Positions 1 through 17,100 of a stretch of DNA of 27,698 nucleotides are shown piece after piece. Below the pieces are notes generated by a model. The model did no database searches and was not told the origin of the DNA. It was given only the letters and a program-made list of their open reading frames with translations. This stretch comes from Sphaeroforma sirkka. Taxonomy: Eukaryota; Opisthokonta; Ichthyosporea; Ichthyophonida. The position numbers and the translations under genes are program-made. Numbering within the stretch: position 1 is the stretch's first letter; each line of letters starts with the position of its first letter. The DNA is taken from assembly GCA_001586965.3 (NCBI GenBank), contig LUCW03002104.1, forward strand, positions 22,501 to 50,198, in the 5' to 3' direction.

Positions 1-734
1 CGACGTTATAGTTCGCTTTCGTCTTGTACTAGAATCTAGCTTATATAGACCAAAGCATATAGTACCGTAGCCTGTTTACAGCTGAAAACACTGTGTAGTT
101 CGGTGTACCGAACTAATTATATTTTTGATATTCAGTATATATTGTTCTATTCAGCCCTACTATTCTAATGCTATCTTGAAATGAGCAATGACCGTCACAT
201 GTGCAAGCACGAGTGACAGTCATCATGGGGTAATACTGACCGCCCTTTAAAGAGTCGTTTCTACTATCCTCTTCTTGTTGAATCGAAACCTGCTCAGTGC
301 TCTGGTTTCACCTCGATATCTATAAAAAAATTACCAGAAAGTGACTGGTCTTAATACGATCTTCATATCTAAATATCGTAAGTACGGGACCCTGGACGAT
401 CCTTGAACTAGACGGGTACTCACAGCTCAATACGAGGACACGGGCCTTACTTCTGTCCTCCAAATCTAACAACTTCAGCCTAAACCCCCTGTCAATCTCG
501 ATGAAACAGTCGCTAATTACGTACACACCTAAAAAGATTGGACTACTGAACAAGAAAAAGTCATTCAAGCTCGGTATTGTTCTCAGATATTAAAGTATCT
601 TAAAGAGTTTTAAGGTTTAAGTGAATGGTTGTCATTTATTTTTATTCGAGTCCTTGCTTTCATATGCATTGGACTCGTAATCCTTGAGCCATTAAAAAAC
701 ACCTCTTAAGGTGAAAAAGGTTCTTACTTAATCT
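1..734. other. Left-edge stretch without recognised gene
   Basis: I see no convincing coding exon here. A minus-strand open frame at 320-568 (82 codons) has no family signature that I recognise and no splice-site support. The stretch leads into a decayed copia reverse-transcriptase fragment, so it may be older retrotransposon sequence upstream of that domain, but no integrase or LTR motif could be read in it. Confidence 0.4.
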
Positions 735-1177
735 ATGATCCAATCCAAAGGCAGTGTCGCCACGTCTTCAACTGATCGTGGCTTTCATTGTAAACTTTGG
801 CCTTATACGTTTAGATTGTACTCCTCCGATACTAAAAACCCTAAAACTTGTTTGGCACAAGCAGCCAGTAAGAAATGGCATGTCAGACAATCCGACTCGC
901 CGAACGCATACCTAAACGGAAAAATGGACCGTTTTGTATATATGAGGATGCCGCAAGGACTACACCTGGCCCTTGATTTATTCAGCGAAGAGGAGTAGGA
1001 ACTATATCATGAGTACAGCCAAAGTAACAAAACCGTATGGTGCAAAGTAAATTTACCACAATATGGCCTAAAGCAATCTGACTACTTATACTTTGTGGAG
1101 GTCTGTGAGGTTCTATGTCAACAGGGATATCAACCATCGCGATCAATATATTTAAACGCGGTGTATGATAGGAACAA
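735..1177 (+). pseudogene. Ty1/copia reverse transcriptase fragment (decayed)
   Basis: The plus-strand frame reads through the start of a copia-type RT domain. A TDRGFH segment is followed by LAQAA, then SPNAYLNG, then RFVYMRMPQG, which match the copia pattern of aspartate/AFLNG/VYM-PxG. After an in-frame stop near 996 the reading resumes with WCKVNLPQYGLKQS (about 1039-1080), the counterpart of the copia LYGLKQ motif, and then with a GYQPS segment near 1125-1140 corresponding to the G-x-x-x-S stretch before the YVDD box. The YVDD box, RNase H and LTRs are absent. Stops and frame breaks show it is dead. Its right end abuts unrelated minus-strand copia sequence at about 1177-1185. Confidence 0.72.
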
Positions 1178-1179
1178 AT

Positions 1180-4100
1180 GGAAGGCCCAGGAGGTGACGG
1201 CAGGTAGCAGGGACATACATGTCCCAAAAGGAATCCCCCTGTTGCTGCTGGTCGCCACGAGCAATGTGCCGATCCTTAAAAATAGCAGGCGTCCTATTTT
1301 CATCATTCTTGATATTGAATATATATATTTCAAATGAATAATCCGGGTATCAGGCGATACGTCGGTGGAAGGTATGAGGTCAGCGAGCTCAGTGCGAGCA
1401 TGTGCGGCGTGTTCTTTTTGAATAGCTGCCTCCCACTTTGACCATTTTGGGTGTGACTTGGCTTGACGAATACTCTTCGGGAGCTTAGGGTTGAATATAA
1501 GATTATCGGCATAAAGGAGTGACGGATTGAAACCAGTTGTCTAAAATAGAGAACGAACGGTTAGGTTACATAAGGGAGATCATTTTCAAGGCTATGACAT
1601 GAAGATAGATGTATAGGGACGAGGGTGCGAATGTGAGGTTCGGATAAGTCAGCAGGTCCCGGGAAAGTAACCGGGATGCCAGGAGTTCACATCGTCGCCA
1701 TCGAGGCGCGAGAATATACTCATCACGAGGAGTGAGAATTGAAGGGTATGAGAGATGTGGATAGGTGTGGAGGCCGAACGCATGGCACGTGGTGGGAGAG
1801 GACATTGGCTACGTGCTGAATTAGTAGGAGGGAGTGTTACACCGGGTTCATTGAGCATTGTCTCAAAAGATCATGGATCAGAAAGCCACGACGATCCAAA
1901 AGAAGCGGGGTGTTACGGGGTTCAGCTTGAGTGACGCGGCGAGTGTCAGAGATGAGAGGGTGGTTGCGAGGTTCCACGTATACGGCTGTGGTCGTGGAAT
2001 TTTGACGGCATTAGACATGAGGGGTATGACATCTGCTGAGGGATCAGGTTAGTTGCCGTCGTGATGATCATCAACGAGGGGATAATGGCAGGTGGTTGTG
2101 TATTCGAAGAGGGTATAGATGCTGTCGGAAGGGATACAGGGTGTCGCGGTTCGTTGGAGAAATGGAAGGTGGTGGTCGTTGTGGTGAGCGAGGCTAAATA
2201 AGGAAGAACAGATTTAGGTAGCATTGTGTTGAAAAACGAATCTGTGTTCGGAGGGGAAGATGCGGCAGTGAATATACCAGTGCTAGATTGCAGGGGATGA
2301 ATAGCAAGTGTGGCGGTACAAAGTTATAGACTTAATACGCTTGCGTAGATTTTTAGCCCATTCAAGTGCGTAAGAACAGGGTGTAGTACTAGGTGAACAC
2401 CGTTTGTTGTCTGTAGACCATTCAGGAAACTATGTAAGAAGATATTTGACGTTACGCGAATATAGTTTGCGCTGAGTTTTAAAGCTTGCCAAGTGTCCGG
2501 AGTTGGATCAAAACAACGTCCAAGGAAAATATGTCGGCCGAAGTGGTCACCATATTTGTATGCGTCATGTGTGGTTCTTACCCTCAAGTTTCCAAACGAC
2601 AGTGGTCTGGAATCATTTATCAGCGTGAGAAGACAAGAAACCATCAGTGAAAAGTTTTTATTTCTGATTGTGCCAGCATAAAGTTGTGCACATCCCCAGC
2701 AACCTTAGACTGGTTGGCATCTTGAGGAGTGTCCAATTCATGTTTAAAGTGTCGTACTGTCGTTCAATCATACCATTGAACTCGGGAAAGTGAGGTGGAG
2801 TGCGGCCGAGATAGATCCGCCTGGTGCGTAGCATAGCTTTCGTTTCAGCGCTCTGAACGACGCTAATCAGCAATAACAGGGCGGGGTTTGTATTGCGCCG
2901 GAATCTCAAGAACCAGGTCTGGGTGCGTTATTGAAGTCTTTCAAATTTGAGTGAAGGCAAAGTTTTGTGCTATCACACACGATATTAAGGGCGTATTTAT
3001 GGCCGTGACGATCAGAGGGCAAGAATTCAAATGAATATCGATGTAGAAGCGTTCTACAGGGCCGGTGATGTTGTCATATATTTGATTAATACTTTTCCGG
3101 CGAATCCTGGCCTCTAGATAGATGGTACAATGTTTGGCAAATTCGGGATATGCTTTTACGAAAGTAATGGAAGTTTGGAGAGCTGGAGCAGGAGAGACTC
3201 TAGTTCGAAGCGGACCAAGGAGAGCAACCACGGTATAAGCCCAGGATGGTTTAGGCATGGTAGTAATTCCATGTTGGCGAAAGTGGTAGACCTATTATGA
3301 ATTATATATAGTTGACTCTAGATTTTGGAGATGAAGAGCGGCCACCACTTAGCGCATAGACGTAACGGAACTACAATAGCGATGATAGTACCGCATTGAA
3401 TATTAATTTTGTTTCATTTGTGTGTAAACGACCAGCCAGAGTTTCCATAAGCGCGTTCTTTTGACAAGATTTACTTTTCGGAAACAGCGGATTTCTCCTC
3501 CCTTGGGGCCCGCAAAGCATGGAAGTTGCGTACTCTTTGTAGAGGCGAAACAATCGATTATAGGTTTGTAGTTAAAGTGATCCATGACTCTGGACCGTAG
3601 AGGAGTGACTAATTGGCAATCTTCAATAAGAACAGATAGCGGAGGTGGGACAGTCAAGGTGGTGAGGTGTCTGTTGCGACGATGACATTCATCATACGTT
3701 TGGATTAAAGGTGCCTTTGTGGGAGGAGTAATTTGTTGGCCAAGCGCTGTGCTGGAAGGCGGATCCATTCTTTTGTCGAGCGGTACAACGGCGGTGGGTG
3801 GCGGGAGAGAGACGGGATGGATTGAAGACGATATATCAGTCGGATCGTGTGGCGATATATGTAGCAGGAGATGGCGGCGACAGTGGATTAGCGGTAAGGT
3901 TCGAAGTTGAAGTATAACGATCCTTAGTAGTAGTGGTAGGCGATGAAGTAGTCTGTTCTGTAACGTTGTGCTGTAAGAGTGGGGGTCGGGGAGTGACTGT
4001 GGCGGATGTGGGTGCGTTTTGGAGACTATGTGGGGTGCGATTTATGTTATGTAATTTTTGTCCACAATTCATATGAAATAGTTGTTGATAGGGTGGAAAT

Positions 4101-5100
4101 TTTAGTTCAAAACCATTGTCTTGTAACTGGGTTGTGAGACAATGGCTTGACGAAGTCAAGGACTAAGGTATGTAATTTAGAGTTCGGGTAGTATCCCACG
4201 TTAAGTACAATTAGGAGTGAAGATCTGGTGCCCGTCGTAGCTACAGTGATTTTTACAATAAAAGGAACATTTGAATAATTGATATTCTTTTTATTTGTTT
4301 TACGGCTGCAACAGGTGTCGTTGTGCCCATCCATATTACAAATTTGCATCTAAGCTTAGTCTCGGGACATGTTGCGTTGTTGACCTTTGTTCCGCATTTG
4401 CCACAAGCAATCGGGCAAACAGAAACACGGTGAGCGGTTTTCCAGCATACAAAAAATGGCGCGACAGCGGATTAGCCATTTATGTTACGTGGACGTTGAC
4501 TAGGCACTGGTGGTGCTGAAATAGCCGAAGATTTTGAGCGAACGTAGGCAACTGTGGAGGTATCGCAACCTTACGGTCAGGGTAAGATTTTCGCCATTTA
4601 TCCAAATGTTCGCATAGCGTCGAAGGAAATATTGTGGCGACATCATGAGTGATCAAATATTGACGTGCCTGGTCTTAATAGGATAGAGAGAGGTACAGTG
4701 TGATGAATTTATCCGTGAAGATGAGGCCTTGGTCTTTTGCGTCGGCCTGTAGCTTACAGCAACGTTCGGCCCATACTGTGACAGATTCCTCCTCGGTACA
4801 AGTAAATGCTTCCAAGTAGGCGATATCGATTGGTTTGGCGATGTGGTCTGAACAATAAGAATACTCGTTCATCAAGAATGTCATGAGATCCCAAGGGTCG
4901 GCCGTAAAATTGATGATCGTCAACTTTTGGCGAAGTTTCTTAAAGAGAGACCGAATGGGGATGGCTCGGGCGCGATGATAAGAGTCATCCTTCTAGGTTT
5001 TCTCACGGACGGTATTGGTGAATACGTTGGCATGTTCGGATATTGGGGCCTGCGGAGCAGTTCTTTAGAACATACTCGGGTCGGTCGGATGGCTTGTATT
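1180..5100 (-). pseudogene. Ty1/copia gag-pol remnant, minus strand, multiply frameshifted
   Basis: Reading the minus strand from right to left gives the normal copia order. A gag segment (about 4923-4675) carries a VTVWAERCCKLQADAK stretch typical of copia capsid helices. A broken zinc knuckle lies at about 4350-4315, followed by a Thr/Pro-rich region (4159-3836). An integrase zinc-binding/GP-E segment (about 3150-3020) and an integrase core with PHFPEFNGMIERQYDTL (about 2815-2755) come next. The post-integrase domain has HIFLGRCF (about 2540-2515), then a Ser/Pro/Thr linker (2224-1566). The RT N-terminus has SKWEAAIQKEH (about 1430-1400) and DMYVPATCRHLLGL (about 1225-1180). Frame changes and stops separate every block. 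No LTR pair was recognised, and the rest of RT and RNase H are missing. Confidence 0.75.
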
Positions 5101-5470
5101 GAAGAACTGCGGTAATGTTCAAGTGATGAATAACAGCGGTACAATACAATTCATTGTACCATGAATCATAGTTGGATCCGCTGTAACGGAGTTGAGTTCA
5201 ATCTAGAGTAAAATATTTCTTTTGTGAAGGAAGACTCTCACTGTCATCGGTGTCGCAGGCTAACATAGTGTGATAGTAGTGTGGGATCAATGGCACATAA
5301 CCTAATTGTACACAATACTTATTGAACTAGAAGAACCAATCGTTATTAAATATTTGTGTAGTATATATATGAAAAATTTATGATCGGAGAGGAGAAAATA
5401 AATTCGAGTTCGTATCCAAGATGGTTAGGTGTCAGGAAAGTGTATAAGCTAGCTAATAGAGTAATCCCAG
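5101..5470. other. Spacer between two copia remnants, nothing recognised
   Basis: This stretch lies between the gag end of the minus-strand copia remnant and the start of the second, plus-strand remnant. I see no gene, no RNA gene and no obvious LTR in it. It could contain decayed LTR or untranslated leader sequence from either element. Confidence 0.35.
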
Positions 5471-7242
5471 TTTGTCATACAAACCTGATGAATGGAGCTC
5501 AATACCACAAATACTACCACCACACCACCGCCGTGTTATATCTCTCACTCTTCACTACCCTTCCCCACTCCTCTCCTTTATACACTTCACGGTCATTTCC
5601 CTTGGCCATCAGTCTACATCAACGGTGACTCACTCTTTTACGTCGCCCGTCGCCCCCCCCCCACCACCTCGAATCCCTTCCCGCCAGCTCTCCCGGCTCT
5701 ATCTCTCTATGTCTTCCTCAATCTCTACACCCGTTCAACACACGCCATATGATCACCTAGCTCCTTTCGCCAGCCACATAGCATCTACCCACCTGGCTAT
5801 ATTCAACCCAGATAACCCCCTGACCCGCTTCCATTTCACCACGTTCGTCAATACCACCGTACACCGACAGCGGCGCATCTGCCACATAAAGAGTACCTGT
5901 CCTGGTCCTCTTTTCTAAATACTCACCCCCCTAGGACTATATCTCGGAGCCCATCCAACCATGAGTCCTCAGATACATATATCCGCTACCTCTTTGTCCA
6001 GAATACTGCCCCATTGCCCTGTCCCGTCCTTAGGCCGCATCGCACCCAGCACACGCACTGGTACGACACTTACCAAGGAAGTATCTATGTTTGACCCCTC
6101 GGTTCCTAAATTTATTACCCCTGCTTGTAAATCGTCGTCATAGGACTCCTGGATTACTGCAATTGACACTAAATGCCAGAAACACAGTGGAGGCTGAGGT
6201 AGTCCCTGTTACATCCGTCCCCGACTCAGTCAAGAGCATACATAGTAAATACGTCTTTGCTCTAAAACATGGCGAGTATACTCGCTTCGGAACACGGCGA
6301 CAGCTACGCTGATACCTACGCCCCCACCGCTCATAGTGATACCCCCCGCTTGTTCTTTGCCCTCGCAGCTTTTCATAACCTTCATGTCCATCACTTGGAC
6401 ACGACATCAAATTTCCTGTATGGAAAACTGAATGTCCCAGTCTATTTGCACCCCCCAAAAGGGCTCGCATGCCCCCGGCCGTTATCCCCCTAACACCGGC
6501 TTAAAACTTCACCATGGCTTGTACGGCTTGAAACGGGCTGGACGTATTTGAAATCAGATTTGAAATCAGATTTAACTCAGTCTGCCGCTGACGAATGTAA
6601 CTGTGTTCATATCTCTTGTCGTTAAACTGTACTTATATATGTCGACGAAAATCATCCAGTAGTCAGTTCCCTGGCCGACGCTATATGGCAGTTTCAAATA
6701 TTTTCTTTAGACTATCTGCTCACCAGCCTAGGCCTGGCTGCTCATGTTGCTGGCTTCCGAGTTATTCATCGTGCTGACGGTGCTATTTCTTTGCCATATG
6801 ACGCTTACATCCGCCAGATGCTCGATGTCTTTCACGCCCACGATCTCCCGCACAATTAAACCCTGGAACGCCCCAACACCCTGATACATTCACCGGTCCA
6901 CCGCTCTTTGGCAAATATGGAAGTCTCCTTGGTGCTCTTAATTAAGCTGCTGACATGACGCGCGTAGACATTGCTTGTTCACTCAATCGACCTGCGGCCT
7001 TTAGCAACGCGCCGGTGAAAGAGAGTTATACAACACTTCTCCGCATCCTCCAATATATCTATGTTTTAGTGTACCGCCCAAGAGAACCATCACAATCTGT
7101 TGACTCGGCATTCCTTTCGTACAGTGACTCTGACCAGTCACTCGCAAACCACACACAGGGACAATCATATGCTTCAACTACACACACCTGTCTATCGTCG
7201 TTCCCAGAAACAAAAAAAATCTCGATAAGTTCATGGATCTGA
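5470..7242 (+). pseudogene. Second Ty1/copia pol remnant (linker, RT, RNase H)
   Basis: This plus-strand remnant begins with a Pro/Ser/Thr-rich stretch (about 5500-5900) like the linker between copia integrase and RT. An RT N-terminus is split over two frames at about 6145-6280, where a SWITAID-like segment and a KYVFALKHG segment recall W-x-x-A and VFxxK. A palm stretch at 6290-6470 has YADTYAPTA, LFFALAAFHNLHVHHLD and PVYLHPPKGL. LHHGLYGLKRA follows at about 6507-6539 and a YVDE box near 6635-6650, where copia has YVDD. The RNase H side (6955-7160) has TRVDIACSLNRP and FLSYSDSDQ, matching copia TRPDI and YSDADW. At least three frameshifts and several stops make it nonfunctional. No LTR was identified. 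Confidence 0.72.
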
Positions 7243-7333
7243 AACCAACCGCTCTATTACTTGGCTAAGAAACATCATGACTGCTTTTGATACCAACAAA
7301 TTCCCAGCTAAATTACGAGGAAATAACAGAAAT

Positions 7334-7351
7334 AAAAAATCATGATTTTTT
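7334..7351 (-). terminator. Likely RNA polymerase III terminator in an 18-bp perfect palindrome
   Basis: Immediately after the tRNA 3' end the sequence is the perfect palindrome AAAAAATCATGATTTTTT. In the tRNA sense direction it ends in a run of at least six T residues, the usual Pol III stop signal, 13-18 nt beyond the discriminator base. The hairpin potential is visible; its use as a terminator is inferred from position. Confidence 0.6.
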
Positions 7352-7436
7352 TTCCCAGCGGGGGGCTCGAACCCCCGACCTTTCGATGAACTTCAGCTTT
7401 AAAAGTCAAACGCTCTACCAACTGAGCTAGCCGGGA
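7352..7436 (-). tRNA. tRNA-Lys(UUU) with a 12-nt intron
   Basis: The minus strand folds as a cloverleaf. The 7-bp acceptor stem is TCCCGGC (7436-7430) with GCTGGGA (7359-7353, one G-T pair). The D arm is GCTC..GAGC with loop AGTTGGTA. The T arm has five G-C pairs around TTCGAGC. The anticodon stem TTTGA (7410-7406) pairs with TCGAA (7386-7382, one T-G pair) only if 12 nt are removed. The loop is CTTTTA before the intron and A after it, giving anticodon TTT at 7403-7401, and the intron occupies 7399-7388. Placement between positions 37 and 38 is the canonical nuclear tRNA intron site. Internal A and B boxes are intact. No CCA is encoded, as expected for eukaryotes. Confidence 0.93.
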
Positions 7437-8480
7437 CGATTCTGTAAATATATTTAAATATATATATAAATATAAAAATAAGCAGTTTTGATTGTAATTT
7501 CTCTCTCAATTTGGGTATTATGGCGTTAAATATTTATTTAGGGCGAATCTAAACGATTTAAAATTTATGTTTTTAAATTAAAAAAAAAAGTAAAAAAAAG
7601 TTGGACATTAAAGGTCGTGAGCCAATGGAGTATTATTTATAGCCGTTTTGGTTTTTGTTTTGATATAACTAATTGGTATCATAGGAGACAAAATTTCGTC
7701 GTTCACTATTATTTGAGGTAAATACGTAAAAGGTCACTTTATTTTTCCGTTAAAGGGGTATGGGGTCATTTATCTACTAATAGTCTCGAGTAAAATTTCT
7801 AAGAAAAAGTACGCAAAAATAAATAAATGCACCTATGGCCTATATGGGAAAACGAAAGTGCAACTTTCAAGGCACGTCGGCCCCTTTTCAACTTTAATAT
7901 ACTTTAAATTGGCTTTAATCGTTTAGACTCGCCCTGAATATCTAGGGAATGTTTCCTGCTTTAAATTATACACTTCGTTTCTTTCTTGGAAAAAAAAATG
8001 TATTGACTTGAATGCCTCGAGCGGTTGCAATACATTTCGAACAACAATTTATGTACTCAAAAAAGGTTTATATATTCCTGTACGCCTTGATTCAAAGCCG
8101 AAGGAGATATAAGCATAAGGTCTTTCCAGGGTAGTAGCATAAGGTCTTTCCGAGGCTGCAGGAACGTATGGACACTTCGCCTTCAGCCAGTCTTCATATA
8201 AGCAAACTTACCCCATTCAATTTTCTTTAAGTATCATGAACTCTACAAGCCTACTTTATATACGGCACGAATCATAGTAGACTCATTACAGTAGACTCAA
8301 TACAGCACTCGATAATTAAACGAAAGATAATGCCATTCAGGAGCAAAAAAAATAAAATGCTCGCAATTATCGACGCCTCTCGTTTTATAATGACATCTAT
8401 TCGTCGGGAGATATAACGCTCCATGGCAGCTGCTCAAATTGACGCTAGATATATGCGTAAAATATAACGAATAGACGACA
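7437..8480. other. AT-rich intergenic region between tRNA-Lys and the SELO 3' end
   Basis: No coding exon was recognised. The region contains the inverted-repeat-bounded segment described separately (7540-7935). It also has two short direct repeats: AGCATAAGGTCTTTCC twice at about 8111-8150, and AGTAGACTCAxTACAG twice at about 8275-8305. It should include the SELO 3' untranslated region, given the stop codon at 8483-8481. Confidence 0.5.
7540..7935. mobile_element. Candidate MITE: 396-bp segment with ~19-bp terminal inverted repeats
   Basis: The left end AGGGCGAATCTAAACGATT is matched at 18 of 19 bases by the reverse complement of the right end, AGGGCGAGTCTAAACGATT. The interior is AT-rich with no coding frame. 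On the right, one more base outward gives CAGGGCG, a terminus common in hAT-type elements; the left has TAGGGCG. The flanks contain AATATTTA (left, offset by two bases) and AATATCTA (right), a possible degraded 8-bp target duplication. Family assignment is inference. Confidence 0.5.
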
Positions 8481-13882
<5,402 letters not shown>

Positions 13883-14173
13883 TTTGGATTTCAGGTATAG
13901 ACGACCCGCAAATGGTTATCGCGATACACACTTGATATCGTGGAAGCAATCAACAAATACAAAACGCGATTGTACTAAACTCAATATTATAAACATTAAA
14001 AAACTACCGGACTACCCAAGTAAGCAGAAAAACGACGCGAGCTTACATACGTTCGCGTTCCTGATTGTATGGCTGTTGATCAGTAGTGGCATGCTTCTGA
14101 GGATCAACGTCTGGAGCGTCTCCTGAAGATCTCTGGATCAGACTCTCAACCAGGTTTATATTCTTACATGAGT
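13883..14173 (-). promoter_or_regulatory. Short intergenic region between the STAND gene and SELO
   Basis: These roughly 290 bp separate the proposed stop of the upstream gene (14176-14174) from the SELO ATG and must hold both the upstream 3' end and the SELO promoter/leader. If the alternative last reading frame of the STAND gene is used, its stop falls at 14045-14043 and only about 160 bp remain. I see no distinct TATA box or polyadenylation signal that I would call with confidence. Confidence 0.4.
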
Positions 14174-17100
14174 TTATTCTTCGCTGTCGTTTGAAACGTA
14201 CCCAAGCGAGCATGATATCCTGGAAAGAATCCTCAATACCTGCGAACCGATTAAATATGCCCACAAATTAATAAGACATAAAACGGGAATGTTTCTAAGT
14301 GAAAGAGTATATATTTTTCTTTCCGTGCTCCTCAGAACACACAATCTGCTTCTCAAATGGCGTTTGCACGAAGTCGATGACAAAATACCAACCACAAAAG
14401 TTCCATACCCCGTTGTTTGGCTAGAAACATTGCTTGGCCAAAGTCGGCCTTCTGAGCAGGGCCAACCATGCTGTACTGGCACATGTAGTTGACGTACTCG
14501 CCGAACTTGCACCACAGTCCCAGACACGCCATGCTCGATGTCTAAGATCATGTGGAGTGTGATAGAAAGTGAGTGGGTAACGTAGAATTCTGGCTGAGCT
14601 AAAGCACAACATAGAAAGCACTACTAAAGATGGCATGGACAAAAGTATGCGGTACAGCCGGTTCAGTAAGGGAACATGGCTTCGACTTCGACGTGGAATG
14701 CATCAACGGAACTTAAAATCATGTATATTAGAGAGATACGCGAAATGAATGGTTCGCGAACAAAAAAAGTTACACCATTGAAAAATATGACCGCACTACA
14801 GAAAGGCCCAACAAGGCCATACGAGGCGCATACCCATAAAACATACAATCCTACCAGATCCAATCCAAATATACAATGAAACGAGATTCCTCATACAAGA
14901 CTCAATAATAACTACTCTAAAGTAGGCGGTGCACCCGCGGATACACTCACCTGCGCACTGCTACTGTTGCTGAGCACATCCCACACATGGGGAATCAACG
15001 CATCAATTCCCAGTGAGTACATGCTGTCGTCGTCGTTGCGCTCTACACACAGTGCCGAGTACAACAACTCCACCGCGGCTGACCGATATTTGACACACTC
15101 CTCCGGTTTCATAAGCTCGCGGAGAATCTGGTGACGTGTCGCACGGTTAGCGAGAGGAACATGTTAGAACGAAGTAATTGGGAGAATACAATGGTGTGGT
15201 ACATCACGATGACAGTATGACCTGTGTATCGATTTGAAGATTACTTTCGAGCTAGTAAAAATGGGTGTTTATGAGTTCATAGGAAATATTCCAATAGGCG
15301 CATGCGAGGATTAGCGATTTGACAGTGACTCACGACCTTTCTTAAAGCGTAGTTGAGCGGATTGCGACCAGAACAGCTATACTATTAAGGTCTCGAATCG
15401 CCCTAATACACCGCTCATATTAGTCCCGACGGGGCTAGAAATACTACAAATTTTGATTTGTTCAAAAAAATAAGAAAGCCAGTTTCGACATTCCCCTCCA
15501 AGCGGATGGATCATATACACATCGGGCCAAAAGGTAATCATTCCTGCCACACTCTCCCACCACCGGTTGTCCTTAAAGTATACACTGATACTTTAACTTA
15601 CAATACGGCTCTAATCAAATCGTGCACCACCCGAAGGCATTCTCCACCCACATACACACACAAACACGCACAATGTGTCTTTTGATGTGTTCTCCATGAC
15701 ACCACCCCTACTCACCTCTTGTACCACCGGGTGCATTCCGAGCACACCTGTCGCTTCGGTCAGTTTGTTAACAACAGCGGAGTTCAACAACGGCGCAATG
15801 ATCGAATGTATAGCTTGCGGTTGACCTTCGAGTGCACGGTATAGTTCGGTGTTAGGGAAGGCCACCTAATTGTGGATGTGTCAGTATACATTTCAACGTC
15901 AGCGATGATGTGAATGAGAGTGATATAGCACTGTTGCTTCGGCGATCGTTTAGAGCTTTCGAAGTGACTCCACCCGTGTTTTAATACGGTTTTCGGGGTG
16001 TCAACCGCGAGTATTGTAAGATACGTACATACTGAACCAAAGCGCTACTGTGCCGGGCCAACTATGTGTGTGGCCGTCACATCTATGATATCAGTACTTG
16101 TGCGTGATACCATTGGCAGCAAGGCGGGGAGCACCCTGCACAAAACAGACAAAATGTGAAACTGCACGCCGCCTGAACAGATGGTAATTTAGTACGCGGA
16201 TCTATCGAGTTTCGCGAGTAGAAGGTTAGACCTTACGCCGTACCTTGACCTGTTTTGGAAAGTCGTGTCGCGCATGTTCAAAACCAGTGAAAATGGCAAT
16301 TGGGATATGAATGGACGGTAGATAGGCGATGATATTCAGCAATTCCGTAGAGGGCCCTTCTGGGATAGAGTCGGCAATTTGCCTGTGTCGGTGGGATGGT
16401 GATAGTCGAGAGCATTTGGTATTATTGATACTTGGGTTCGCACTAGACGGATAGAGCAGTCCAAATTAAATGTACGAGACATTGGCAACACTTTTACTTT
16501 CCATACCCAATTCAAAGTCCGCAAAATGTGCCGAAATGGACAGTGGATGAAACTTGACAGCACCTATTTTCTCTTTTAATAACAAAAGTATATGGAATGC
16601 TAAAAATCAAACAAACAAAAAAAATAAATCCTATTTTCAGAAGCATACTTCTAGAACACAATCACTTTACCTGAATGTACTCAGAAGCGATTGCGCCCCA
16701 GTGGGGGATAGTGAGCTGAGTACACTTTTCAGCGAACCGGTATGTTGTAGAGACTTATTGAAATCGCTGAATGTCTGCACTGAGCCACGCAAACGTTCGC
16801 CCACAATATCCAGTGCCTGTTCAGGTTATCGTGTGTGCAGCATTCCATATGTGAGTGACAGAACGAAGTCAGCAAGTAGCGAAGTCAGGCTGGACTCACA
16901 GGAGCTCATCTTGTACTATTGTATGTGTACCAGATGCTAAAATGCGTACATCAAGACAGTCAAAATGAGGCACAGCGGCGGCGTCGTTGGCCAAATGTGA
17001 CGGGCTATGAAATCACTTCATCCGATGTTTATACGCAATGCAGTAATGCAACAATGGTGGCGGGTAGACGGTAAAACTCAAGGAATGATGTTCGCAAGGG

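Noticed and set aside
7242..7352. Copia remnant targeted to the tRNA gene in Ty1 fashion
   Set aside because: The remnant ends about 110 bp on the 3' side of the tRNA, not upstream, and no LTR or target duplication is visible. Adjacency alone is not evidence.
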